Assembly: GCA_963588595.1 (NCBI GenBank)
Contig: CAVAIA010000008.1
Span: forward strand, 1 to 43,193
Direction: 5' to 3'
Source of the DNA: Phoenicibacter sp963588595
GTDB taxonomy: Bacteria > Actinomycetota > Coriobacteriia > Coriobacteriales > Eggerthellaceae
DNA: 43,193 bases
Shown: piece by piece, positions 26,596 to 34,670 of the stretch
Layout: each line of letters starts with the position of its first letter
Position numbering within the stretch: position 1 is the first letter of the stretch
Translations under genes and position numbers: made by a program
The notes under the pieces: generated by a model
What the model was told of the DNA's origin: nothing
Database searches by the model: none
Seen by the model: only the letters and a program-made list of their open reading frames with translations

Positions 26596-27514
26596 TTTTA
26601 ATCCTCGGATCAATTCGTAAAACTATTAAAGAAGACGCTAGATTTCCTACAAAGACTATGACCAACGTTAAAACGCTTATCCCGCAAAGCAAAGCAACGT
26701 CGCTTGATGTTGCTGCCTTTATTGTTATGTAGCCAAGTCCTGGGTAAGAGAATATATTTTCTACAACAACGCTTGAGCCAATAATTTCACCAATTTGAGC
26801 AAATTGAATTGAGATCGCAGGAAGAGACGAATTTTTTAGCAAGTGATTTTTGATTATGTCTCTCTTTGCCTCTCCCTTAACTTCTAAATATTTAACAAAG
26901 TCGGAATTGGCCAGAGTCTCGCACTTGGACTTAGTGTGAAAAAAAGTGGTTGGGATGCTAAACAAAGTGAGCGTTAGCGTTGGCAAAATTAATGACTCGA
27001 AGCCAACATCCGAATTTAGCGGAATTACTCTAAGCAATATGCAAAAAATGAATAGAAACATTATTGCGAGAAAGTAAGTTGGCGTTGATATCAATAAGTA
27101 ATTAATCACGACTAGTAACTTAGAAGTCTTATTTTTCTTATAACAAGCAGCTATAACGCCAAAAAAATAACCTAGCGCTCCACCTAAAACCCACGAAATA
27201 ATCATAGGGATAGAACTATTACAAATTCCTCTTACGATCACGTCAAGAACAGGTTCGTTATAGATCAAAGATTGACCAAAATTTAAATGAAAAATGTTTC
27301 CAAACCAATTTATTAATCTTTCAAACCAAGGCAATCCAACTCCCCAATAGGCCTTGATCGCATCAAGTTTTTCTGCACTCATTTTTGAAGTTGCAATTTG
27401 CCCATAATTTGAAGTTATAGGGTCAATGGGGGAAAGTGACACTAGAAAAAAAATTAGAGTGCATGATAAAATCAACAAAACTATAAGTTCAATTGTCCTG
27501 GTCAAAATTTTCAT
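26585..27514 (-). CDS. ABC transporter permease, DppB/NikB-like
   Basis: First membrane subunit of the importer, DppB/NikB type, 309 residues. An N-terminal membrane anchor is followed by a periplasmic-type loop (LSPIDPIT, then AIKAYWGVGLPWFERLINWFG, LNFGQSL) that is characteristic of the OppB group. Five core segments come next, with the conserved VVVENIFSYPGLG near the C-terminus. It starts at the ATG at 27514, four bases after the binding protein's stop, and overlaps the next permease, so the four genes form one tight operon. Confidence 0.9.
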   Translation of the reverse strand: MKILTRTIELIVLLILSCTLIFFLVSLSPIDPITSNYGQIATSKMSAEKLDAIKAYWGVGLPWFERLINWFGNIFHLNFGQSLIYNEPVLDVIVRGICNSSIPMIISWVLGGALGYFFGVIAACYKKNKTSKLLVVINYLLISTPTYFLAIMFLFIFCILLRVIPLNSDVGFESLILPTLTLTLFSIPTTFFHTKSKCETLANSDFVKYLEVKGEAKRDIIKNHLLKNSSLPAISIQFAQIGEIIGSSVVVENIFSYPGLGYITIKAATSSDVALLCGISVLTLVIVFVGNLASSLIVLRIDPRIKNVN

Positions 27515-27518
27515 AGTC

Positions 27519-29156
27519 TTAATTTGACCAACTCCATTTATCGATGTTGTTAACTAAAGACCAACCATGACCATGAGGATGCTTGTTTTGCTCGCCAACA
27601 TCTAAGTTATTTTTTACAAAATAGACATGATTGACATTAGCAAGCCAAATCCACGATGATGAATTTTGTGGACAGTTCATCTCTTGAGCTTCATCTAAAA
27701 ACGTAAACGATTCTTCCAAGTTCGAACAAGACAATGCTTTGCCAATTAACTCATCACTATTAGCGTTTGATGACAACGAAAAATTACAAACTCCATCACT
27801 TTTAATAATGGAAACTAATTCAGCAGGGGAGTTAGAGCCCCATCCCCAAAGAACAGCATCACTATATTGATGAGCATAGATTTCATCCCACGATTTTCCT
27901 ATAACATTTACCTTTATGCCAATCTTTTTCATTTGATCACAAAAAGCATACGCTAAAGCCTGTCTATCCGTGTCACTCATTGGATAATAAAGATCAAACT
28001 CGCATAACACATCATTTTTCGATCGATCAGAATCTTTATCATTTTGAATCCATCCAGCATCGTCTAAAACTTTCTTTGCTTCATCGACATCACATTCAAT
28101 TTTCATAGATTCGCTCGCCCATGGAAGACCATCGCACACAGAATATGCGCTTTTAGCCTCTCCATAAAGCGTGTTTTTGATTAGTTGTTCTTTATCAAGA
28201 GCGAGATTTATCGCATATCTAACCGCAAAGTCGCAAGTAACATCGTTTCCTAAGTCATAATTCTCATATTCCTTTTTTCCAGCGCAAAATTGCTTTGCTT
28301 CACTTTTTGATTTTGTTGGAAGAGAAATCCCTCTGGAATCGACAGTTTCAACGCTTAACTTTTTAAAATTTTCGATCTCTTGATTAGAATATTTTGCAGG
28401 GATATAAGCCACATCAACGCTTTGAGACTTCGCATAAGCAAAGGACGCATCGTCGTCTAAAAATAAAACTTGAAATCTCTTTATGCTAGCTTCATCCCCA
28501 TAATAATTTTCATTAGCGACGAAAGTTGCCGATTTACCTTTGTCCCAACCCTCCAATTTATATTTTCCAGATCCGATTGGGTTTGAACCATAAGATGCTG
28601 AATTATAAGTTTTCTCTGGAACAATGCCGACATTAGCTAACAAATATATAACTGTGTTGTCAGCTTTTTTCAATTTAACGTTGCATGCTAAATCGCCTAT
28701 TGCCTCAGCCACTTCAATGCTAGAAAAATCTGCAGGATTTGCTTCATTAGCAGCTGCTGCGTTAATCGTATATGCAACGTCATAGGCGCTAAGCTTTTCT
28801 CCATTAGAAAACAACACACCATCTCTAAGATAGAAAGTAATTAGTTTTGCGTCATCACTAATTTTGTAGCTAGTCGCCAAATCAGGCGTAATCGTCATAT
28901 TAGCATCAGCCTTTATAAGTGTTGATTGGATCAAAGGATCGCTAACATGCTCGCCGCAAGCCCATCCATATATGGGGTCAAAGCCTGTGTCTGGCTCAGA
29001 GGTTTTTGGCATTGTGACAACAAGCGTCTCTTCACCTTCAGAAGAATTCGTTTCATTATTTTTATCTTTTGAACATCCACTTAAAAACAAACAGGTGGAA
29101 ATAATAAATAAGAGGAGTAAAATCGCAATACTGTATTTGCTATTTTTAAGTAACAA
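27519..29156 (-). CDS. Substrate-binding lipoprotein (SBP_bac_5), putative nickel-type
   Basis: Extracellular binding protein of the importer, family 5 (Opp/Dpp/Nik). The start is TTG at 29156 with an AAGGAG site 5 bases away; there is no ATG. The signal peptide ends in the lipobox LSGC, with C28 as the lipidation site. The mature part begins with an acidic Ser/Asn-rich linker, then EPDTGFDPIYGWACGEHVSDPLIQSTL, typical of the family. Near the C-terminus is HPHGHGW (H526, H528, H530), a His cluster suited to metal coordination. It is the first gene of an operon divergent from a [NiFe]-hydrogenase. Peptides remain a possible substrate; nickel is supported by the His motifs and context only. Confidence 0.88.
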   Translation of the reverse strand: MLLKNSKYSIAILLLLFIISTCLFLSGCSKDKNNETNSSEGEETLVVTMPKTSEPDTGFDPIYGWACGEHVSDPLIQSTLIKADANMTITPDLATSYKISDDAKLITFYLRDGVLFSNGEKLSAYDVAYTINAAAANEANPADFSSIEVAEAIGDLACNVKLKKADNTVIYLLANVGIVPEKTYNSASYGSNPIGSGKYKLEGWDKGKSATFVANENYYGDEASIKRFQVLFLDDDASFAYAKSQSVDVAYIPAKYSNQEIENFKKLSVETVDSRGISLPTKSKSEAKQFCAGKKEYENYDLGNDVTCDFAVRYAINLALDKEQLIKNTLYGEAKSAYSVCDGLPWASESMKIECDVDEAKKVLDDAGWIQNDKDSDRSKNDVLCEFDLYYPMSDTDRQALAYAFCDQMKKIGIKVNVIGKSWDEIYAHQYSDAVLWGWGSNSPAELVSIIKSDGVCNFSLSSNANSDELIGKALSCSNLEESFTFLDEAQEMNCPQNSSSWIWLANVNHVYFVKNNLDVGEQNKHPHGHGWSLVNNIDKWSWSN

Positions 29157-29175
29157 AATATCTCCTTGCTGGTGA

Positions 29176-29202
29176 GTGTTACGAATTTTGATTTTGTAAT
29201 AC
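29176..29202. promoter_or_regulatory. candidate NikR-type operator
   Basis: Imperfect inverted repeat GTGTTAC-N13-GTAATAC (arms 29176-29182 and 29196-29202; 6 of 7 pairs). It lies immediately downstream of the predicted -10 of the importer operon and covers its RNA start, a repressor position. As I recall, GTGTTAC-N13/14-GTAACAC has been described as a NikR signal in delta-proteobacteria; this must be checked. No nikR gene is in the window. Confidence 0.45.
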
Positions 29203-29230
29203 TAATATTTTTGCATAAATCTCTAAACAA
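29202..29230 (-). promoter_or_regulatory. promoter of the ABC importer operon
   Basis: On the minus strand, -35 TTGTTT (29225-29230), a 17-base spacer and -10 TATTAG (29202-29207) would start RNA near 29195, about 40 bases before the TTG start at 29156. Spacing is ideal and the hexamers are moderate. The inverted repeat at 29176-29202 overlaps the last -10 base and the start site. Confidence 0.5.
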
Positions 29231-29262
29231 TTTCTCCATTTGCCTAATTTTTTTTAAAAACA

Positions 29263-29292
29263 TTCAAAAAATATGTAATTGGTTGCTAGAAT
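29263..29292 (+). promoter_or_regulatory. promoter of the ech operon, leaderless
   Basis: TTCAAA (29263-29268), an 18-base spacer and -10 TAGAAT (29287-29292) preceded by TG plus one base (TGC, extended -10). The echA ATG at 29301 is 8 bases further on, where RNA should start, and no Shine-Dalgarno is present. This supports both a leaderless transcript and the choice of 29301 as start. Confidence 0.55.
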
Positions 29293-29300
29293 TTTCAATT

Positions 29301-31259
29301 ATGTTTTTAATATTTTCATTGATAGGAATTCCACTAATAGGTGCCTTGTTCGTTTCTTTCGCTAAAAACGACAAGGTCAGAGACGCAATTGTTATAACAT
29401 TTGTGTCTGTAGTTGCGCTATTATCAATAATTTTTATTGCATCGCAATGTTTAGATGGCAATATAGATCAAAAATCACTAATCAATTTTTCATCATCTGT
29501 CATAGACTATGTTTGCCTAGCGATAAATCTTTGCTTGATGGTCGTAGTTTTAATATTTTGCATTAAGTATAAAAAAATCCTTCCTGCTATATTAGCAATT
29601 GCCCAAATTTGTCTTGAAATATACCTTGAAATATTGTCTTGCGGCTCGAATGTGAAAGTCTCATATGCTCTAAACGTTGACATGTTAACCATAATTATGG
29701 TTCCAATAATAGGGATAATCGGCGGAGTAATTTGTATCTATGCTATTGGCTACATGAAAGACTTCCAAGCTCACGCTAAAGATGAGCAAAAGGATAGAAG
29801 GTCATTTTTCTTCGCAATTTGCATCGCATTTTTGGGCGCTATGTATCTTATCGTTTTCTCGAATAGCATGTCATGGATGCTTTGTGGATGGGAAATAACA
29901 ACAGTGTGTTCTTTTTTGCTTATTGGATACACAAAAACAGAAGAAGCTATAAAAAATTCATTTCTCCAAATTATTCTAAATTTAATTGGCGGCATCGCTT
30001 TTTCAATTGCGATAATTCTAGCGATAACCAACACTCAAACAGCAGATTTCAATTCGTTCATTAAAGCTGGTATTTCAAATCCCACGACAGCTGCACTTCC
30101 GCTCGCACTATTTTCTCTTGCAGCCTTCACAAAGGCAGCACAAATGCCATTTCACAAATGGCTATTAGGAGCGATGGTAGCTCCAACACCAACTAGCGCT
30201 CTTCTTCACTCATCAACAATGGTAAAAGCTGGAGTATTTTTATTGATTAAATTAAGCCCGCTGTTTTCCATTTGCTCTTTCGTGGGCATTGTTGTTGAAC
30301 TTATAGGAGGATTGACGTTTCTATTTGCATCAATAATGGCGATTTCCCAATCAAATGGAAAGCGGGTTTTAGCATATTCAACAATAGCAAACCTAGGTCT
30401 AATAACTATGTGTGCTGGGATATCAACATCAATATCGATTTGGGCTGCGATTATTTTGATAATCTTTCATGCTATTGCAAAATCATTGCTATTTTTATGC
30501 GTTGGAACAGCAGAACACCACGTTGGAAGCAGAGATATCGAATCCTTCGATCTTCTTTTTGAGCGTATGCCAAAATTGGCAAGGTTTATGATGTTTGGCG
30601 CCATGACAATGTTTATCGCTCCTTTCGGAATGTTAGTTGGAAAGTGGGGAGCGCTTTTGTCAATAATTAACTTTAACAGCCTAACGCTAATCATCTTTTT
30701 AGCCTTTGGAAGCGCTGCAACTTTCATGTATTGGGGAAAGTGGCTTGGAAAATTGGCTGGCATAACTGGTGGCACGGAAAATATTGAAGGAAGTGTCACA
30801 AAATCAGAAAATTTTTCGCATTATTTGCTTGCGACTTTGCTGGTGCTTTCAACTGCACTTTTGCCTTTTATAAGTGAAGACGTTGCAACAACAGCAGGAT
30901 CACAACTATTAAGTGCTATTAGCTCTGCAAATTCTTTAACAACAACAAGCGCAATTTCACCTGAAATTCTTCTATTGAGTTCAATCTTTGCGATTATTGT
31001 CTTTATCGGTCTTTTCTTAAGTGTTGGAAAACCAAGGAAAACCAATCAACGAAAGCTTAATGCTTATATGTCAGGAGTTTCTCTCAACAATGATAAGCGC
31101 TCATTTAAAGGATCTTTGGGAAATGAAGTTATGTCAACTTCAAAGAATTTTTACCTAGAAAATTATTTTGGGGAAGGGATAACAAGCATAATAATAATTT
31201 TTTCAACGATTCTAATTCTTATTTCAATTATTTACTCAATAGCTATTATGGTGATGTAG
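29301..31259 (+). CDS. echA: Ech hydrogenase subunit EchA (NuoL/antiporter-like)
   Basis: Large membrane subunit of the energy-converting [NiFe]-hydrogenase, homologous to NuoL/Mrp antiporter subunits and the presumed ion pump. The 652-residue protein has about 15 membrane helices. It shows the conserved glutamate in MLCGWEITTVCSFLLIGY and the lysine-bearing AQMPFHKWLLGAMVAPTPTSALLHSSTMVKAG core of this family. An open frame extends upstream to 29166, but the extra 45 residues are not family-like and would run through the promoter. ATG 29301 is placed 8 bases after an extended -10. It is the first of six genes in the canonical echABCDEF order. Confidence 0.93.
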   Translation: MFLIFSLIGIPLIGALFVSFAKNDKVRDAIVITFVSVVALLSIIFIASQCLDGNIDQKSLINFSSSVIDYVCLAINLCLMVVVLIFCIKYKKILPAILAIAQICLEIYLEILSCGSNVKVSYALNVDMLTIIMVPIIGIIGGVICIYAIGYMKDFQAHAKDEQKDRRSFFFAICIAFLGAMYLIVFSNSMSWMLCGWEITTVCSFLLIGYTKTEEAIKNSFLQIILNLIGGIAFSIAIILAITNTQTADFNSFIKAGISNPTTAALPLALFSLAAFTKAAQMPFHKWLLGAMVAPTPTSALLHSSTMVKAGVFLLIKLSPLFSICSFVGIVVELIGGLTFLFASIMAISQSNGKRVLAYSTIANLGLITMCAGISTSISIWAAIILIIFHAIAKSLLFLCVGTAEHHVGSRDIESFDLLFERMPKLARFMMFGAMTMFIAPFGMLVGKWGALLSIINFNSLTLIIFLAFGSAATFMYWGKWLGKLAGITGGTENIEGSVTKSENFSHYLLATLLVLSTALLPFISEDVATTAGSQLLSAISSANSLTTTSAISPEILLLSSIFAIIVFIGLFLSVGKPRKTNQRKLNAYMSGVSLNNDKRSFKGSLGNEVMSTSKNFYLENYFGEGITSIIIIFSTILILISIIYSIAIMVM

Positions 31260-31263
31260 AACA

Positions 31264-32169
31264 ATGATATCTTTTGACTTAACATATTTTCTAACCTACA
31301 TAATAGCAACTATTGCTTTTGCGATATTGTCTCCAATTGCAGGATGCTTATTAGCTGGACTAGACCGCGTTATATCAGCAAAATTGCAAGGAAGAGTTGG
31401 ACCTCCAGTGCTCCAGCCCTTCTATGATGTTATGAAGCTCCTATCGAAAGAAAATGCAACCATAAACACTTCTGAGCGTGTTTACGTTGCCCTTGGACTT
31501 TTATTTGCCATACTCGCTGGAGGATTTTTATTTGCGGGATCAAACTTGCTGATGTGCGTTTTTGTCATAACGCTCTCAACATTGCTCATAATATTAGCTG
31601 CCTATTCAAGCAGATCTCCTTTTTCTGAGGCAGGAGCTGCGCGTGAAATCCTTCAAGTTATGGCTTATGAACCTATGGTTTTAATCTTTTGTGCAACTAT
31701 TTTAATCTATTGCCTAAAACAAGGAGCCTCAGCGCAAGATGCAATGGATGTAAAAACTCTTCTTTTACTCGACAAACCAGCAATTTGTGGTTGCTATATT
31801 GTTTTCATAGGTCTTATATATGTGTTGACAATTAAGTTAAGAAAATCTCCATTTGATCTTTCTAGCTCCCATCATGCCCACCAAGAGCTAGTTAGTGGAA
31901 TGACAACTGAGATGTCGGGAAGAACATTAGCTTTGCTCGAGATTACTCATTGGGTTGAATCTATTGTTTTCTTAACATGGGTAGGGATTTTCTTTTTATC
32001 AAACAATCAATTCTCAATTCCAATAGCAATTTGTGCTTCTCTTGGAGCTTGGTTGCTGGAGATAATAATCGACAACAACGCGGCAAGGATGAAATGGCAA
32101 TTCATGTTATTTAGCGCATGGGCTGTTGCTTTCATTGCCGCGTTAATAAACTTACTATTATTGGCTTAA
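31264..32169 (+). CDS. echB: Ech hydrogenase subunit EchB (NuoH-like)
   Basis: Membrane subunit related to NuoH, anchoring the hydrogenase module and forming part of the proton or sodium path. The 301-residue protein has about eight helices and the family signature AGLDRVISAKLQGRVGPP (about 30-47), followed by LQPFYDVMKLLSKE. Later come SPFSEAGAAREI and KLRKSPFDLSSSHHAHQELVSG, which form the quinone-cavity-like loops in complex I relatives. It starts four bases after echA. Length and order match Ech group 4e enzymes. Confidence 0.95.
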   Translation: MISFDLTYFLTYIIATIAFAILSPIAGCLLAGLDRVISAKLQGRVGPPVLQPFYDVMKLLSKENATINTSERVYVALGLLFAILAGGFLFAGSNLLMCVFVITLSTLLIILAAYSSRSPFSEAGAAREILQVMAYEPMVLIFCATILIYCLKQGASAQDAMDVKTLLLLDKPAICGCYIVFIGLIYVLTIKLRKSPFDLSSSHHAHQELVSGMTTEMSGRTLALLEITHWVESIVFLTWVGIFFLSNNQFSIPIAICASLGAWLLEIIIDNNAARMKWQFMLFSAWAVAFIAALINLLLLA

Positions 32170-32188
32170 GTGGAATGAAAGAAAAAAA

Positions 32189-32662
32189 TTGGCTAGTTTT
32201 TCAAAATATTTAAAAAAGTCACCTTGGGTCATCCACTATGATGCTTCAAGTTGCAATGGATGCGACATTGAAGTTCTAGCATCTTTATGTCCAGGATTCG
32301 ATGCTGAAAGACTTGGGGTCATAAACACCGGAAACCCAAAGCAAGCTGACATCTTTTTAGTAACTGGTTCTGTTAATGAAAGAAACATCTCTGTTATAAA
32401 AGAAATTTACGACCAAATGCTTGAGCCCAAAGCTGTTGTTGCTTGCGGAATATGCGCTTGCTCAGGAGGTGTGTTTCATGATTGCTATAATGTCATCGGT
32501 GGAGTTGATAAAGCGATACCTGTTGACGTTTACGCGCCAGGATGTGCTGTTAGACCTGAAACGATAATTGATGCCATCTCTGAGGCATGCGTTATTTTGG
32601 AAGAAAAATCAAAAAAGATGGAAAACTCAACCAAACAAGAAAAAGAAGAAGACTTAGGATAG
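32189..32662 (+). CDS. echC: Ech hydrogenase small subunit EchC (NuoB-like)
   Basis: Electron-transfer small subunit carrying the proximal 4Fe-4S cluster beside the [NiFe] site, NuoB homolog. In 157 residues the cysteines fit the family: C22-X2-C25 in SSCNGCDIEV, the C86/C89/C91 group in VACGICACSGG, and C119 in YAPGCAVRPE. The start is TTG at 32189, since no in-frame ATG or GTG lies upstream; the preceding A-rich stretch is a poor ribosome site. Its stop is directly followed by the echD ATG. Confidence 0.95.
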   Translation: MASFSKYLKKSPWVIHYDASSCNGCDIEVLASLCPGFDAERLGVINTGNPKQADIFLVTGSVNERNISVIKEIYDQMLEPKAVVACGICACSGGVFHDCYNVIGGVDKAIPVDVYAPGCAVRPETIIDAISEACVILEEKSKKMENSTKQEKEEDLG

Positions 32663-33148
32663 ATGAAATTTACATCAACATACAAAACCTTAAAGTTAGA
32701 CGAAATCAAGAATAACGCTGAAGAGCGCAAATCTGCAGGGGACAGATATGTGCAAATATTAGCTGTCAATTATGACGATCATATTGATTTGGTCTACACT
32801 TTCATGACTAAAGATGGAGAACTAATAGATTTTAACGTTGAAAACGTTTCAAAAGATGCAACTATTAGTTCTATTTCGGACTTATATTTTGAAGCTTTTG
32901 TTTGCGAAAATGAGATCCATGACTTATTTGGGCTCAAATTTGACGGATTGACTCTTGATTTTTCTGGGAAGTTCTTCGCAACAGCACAAGATAAGCCCAT
33001 GACTATCATATCGCCTGTCGAGCTTGCTAGAAGAGAGAAAGAAGCAAAAATAGCTGCAGCTAAGGCTGCTAAAGCTGCCAAAGCCGCTAAGGAAGCTTCA
33101 AACTCGCAAGAAACGCAAAACGAGAGTGGGGAAGGGGAGGAAAAATAA
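32663..33148 (+). CDS. echD: Ech hydrogenase subunit EchD (NuoC-like)
   Basis: Soluble accessory subunit corresponding to the N-terminal part of NuoC (30 kDa subunit). The 161-residue protein has the recognisable ENEIHDLFGLKFDGL segment (about 91-105) of this family. After about residue 122 it continues into an unusual Lys/Ala-rich, then acidic tail (KIAAAKAAKAAKAAKEA..., ending GEGEEK), of low complexity and absent from the core family. The stop and the echE ATG share one base (TAATG), indicating translational coupling. Confidence 0.88.
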   Translation: MKFTSTYKTLKLDEIKNNAEERKSAGDRYVQILAVNYDDHIDLVYTFMTKDGELIDFNVENVSKDATISSISDLYFEAFVCENEIHDLFGLKFDGLTLDFSGKFFATAQDKPMTIISPVELARREKEAKIAAAKAAKAAKAAKEASNSQETQNESGEGEEK

Positions 33149-34233
33149 TGGCTAAGTCGTCTGTAATACCATTTGGACCTCAACATCCAGTTTTGCCTGA
33201 GCCTTTGCACTTAGATCTTGTTGTTGAAGACGAAAAAGTTATAGAAGCGATCCCTCAAATTGGCTTTATACATAGAGGGCTTGAAAAAATGGTTGAAAAA
33301 TACGATTACAACCAATTTATCTATTTTGCTGAGAGAATTTGCGGAATTTGCGCTTATGGACACACTTTAGGATATGCTGAAACAATAGAGAACTTGCTTA
33401 AAGTCGAAGTTCCTAAAAGAGCTCAATATTTAAGAGTTATTTTTCAAGAGTTGTCTAGAATACATTCCCACATTCTTTGGCTCGGTCTTGCAGCTGATGC
33501 ATTTGGGTTTGAGTCCTTGTTTATGCATTGTTGGAGGTTGCGTGAGAAGGTTTTGGACATATTTGAGCGAACATATGGCGGTAGAGTTATATTTTCTGCT
33601 AACAAGGTTGGTGGAGTTACTCGCGATGTTGAAAACACTGAGCTTGCAAGAATTGACGAAGTTCTAGCAGGAATTGCAGGGGACTACACTAAAATCGTTT
33701 CAACGCTACTCAATGACTCGACAATAAAAAATAGATGCGTTGGAGTCGGCGTTATAACTAAAGAAGAAGCTATTTCGTTGTCTATGGTTGGACCATTTGG
33801 AAGGGCAAGTGGAATCGATTATGACGTAAGATCTTTTGGGATGGGAGCCTATTCAAATGTCGAAGAGTTTAGCCCAATCACATCAGACGAAGGCGATTGC
33901 TACGCAAGGATTAAAGTTAGATGCAATGAGGTCTATCAATCAATTAACATAATTTCTGAAATGATTGACAAAATTCCTGATGGGGAAGTCTCGACAAAAG
34001 TTAAAGGTGTTGCACCAGAAGCACAAGTTTCAAATTTATTAGAGCAGCCAAGAGGAGAGTGTTATTACTACGCCCGAGGATGCGAAAGCGAATTTTTAAA
34101 ACGAATGAGAATGAGAACTCCAACATCGCAAAATCTAGCAGGCATGGTTCACGCTCTAAAAGGGTGTGATCTTGCGGATGTAAATATGATAATTTTAACA
34201 ATTGACCCATGCATTTCTTGCACTGAGAGATAG
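33148..34233 (+). CDS. echE: Ech hydrogenase large subunit EchE ([NiFe] catalytic)
   Basis: Catalytic subunit binding the NiFe(CN)2CO centre; oxidises reduced ferredoxin (via EchF/EchC) to make H2, or the reverse. The two nickel-binding motifs are intact: RICGIC with C65 and C68, and C-terminal DPCISCTER with C355 and C358. The protein ends just after the second motif, as in Ech enzymes that lack the cleaved C-terminal peptide, so no maturation protease step is expected. At 361 residues it is typical of group 4e and related to NuoD. Maturation genes (hyp) are not in the window. Confidence 0.97.
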   Translation: MAKSSVIPFGPQHPVLPEPLHLDLVVEDEKVIEAIPQIGFIHRGLEKMVEKYDYNQFIYFAERICGICAYGHTLGYAETIENLLKVEVPKRAQYLRVIFQELSRIHSHILWLGLAADAFGFESLFMHCWRLREKVLDIFERTYGGRVIFSANKVGGVTRDVENTELARIDEVLAGIAGDYTKIVSTLLNDSTIKNRCVGVGVITKEEAISLSMVGPFGRASGIDYDVRSFGMGAYSNVEEFSPITSDEGDCYARIKVRCNEVYQSINIISEMIDKIPDGEVSTKVKGVAPEAQVSNLLEQPRGECYYYARGCESEFLKRMRMRTPTSQNLAGMVHALKGCDLADVNMIILTIDPCISCTER

Positions 34234-34250
34234 GAGATAATTTAACTTCT

Positions 34251-34610
34251 ATGAGCGCATTTAGCTTCATAACAACAACAATCCCTAGCTTCTTCAAGAA
34301 GAAGGAAACATTGTTGTATCCTATTCAAACTAAAGATCTAAGCGAACCTGTTAAAGGAAAAATTACCATTTACGAAAATGATTGCATTCTTTGCGGAAAG
34401 TGCCAAAAGACATGTCCGTGTGACGCAATAATAGTCGAAAGACAAAATAAAACTTGGTCAATAGATCACTTCAAATGCATAACATGCAGAAGTTGCGTTG
34501 AGGCATGCCCTAAAAAGTGTTTGTCAATGGATCCAAGCCTTCCTTCGATCTCCAGAAATAAACATCTTGAAGAACACAACATTAGCTCAACTAAAGAAGA
34601 AGAAGAATAA
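34251..34610 (+). CDS. echF: Ech hydrogenase ferredoxin subunit EchF (NuoI-like)
   Basis: Polyferredoxin-like subunit that takes electrons from ferredoxin and passes them to EchC. The 119-residue protein has two complete 4Fe-4S motifs: C45-C48-C51 with C55, and C76-C79-C82 with C86. The short N-terminal helix and the acidic, Glu-rich C-terminus are unremarkable. It closes the echABCDEF operon. 60 bases separate it from pgsA, which has its own -10; no strong hairpin terminator is visible in that gap. Confidence 0.95.
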   Translation: MSAFSFITTTIPSFFKKKETLLYPIQTKDLSEPVKGKITIYENDCILCGKCQKTCPCDAIIVERQNKTWSIDHFKCITCRSCVEACPKKCLSMDPSLPSISRNKHLEEHNISSTKEEEE

Positions 34611-34657
34611 TCTATAGTTCACTTCGTCGCAAATCGATAGAAAATTTCTACTTATTG

Positions 34658-34663
34658 TATAAT
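34658..34663 (+). promoter_or_regulatory. -10 box of pgsA, leaderless
   Basis: TATAAT at 34658-34663 lies 7 bases before the GTG start of pgsA at 34671, which has no ribosome-binding site; RNA probably begins at the start codon. A 13-base palindrome TAGAAAATTTCTA (34638-34650) sits where a -35 or operator would be. The -35 itself is not recognisable. Confidence 0.5.
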
Positions 34664-34670
34664 TTTCTAA

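Noticed and set aside
29166..29300. A 45-residue N-terminal extension of EchA from ATG 29166
   Set aside because: It would run through the predicted promoters and the inverted repeat, is not family-like, and the ATG at 29301 sits 8 bases after an extended -10.
33049..33105. GCTAAR repeats as a CRISPR or satellite
   Set aside because: They are in-frame codons of the EchD Lys/Ala tail, with no spacer structure.
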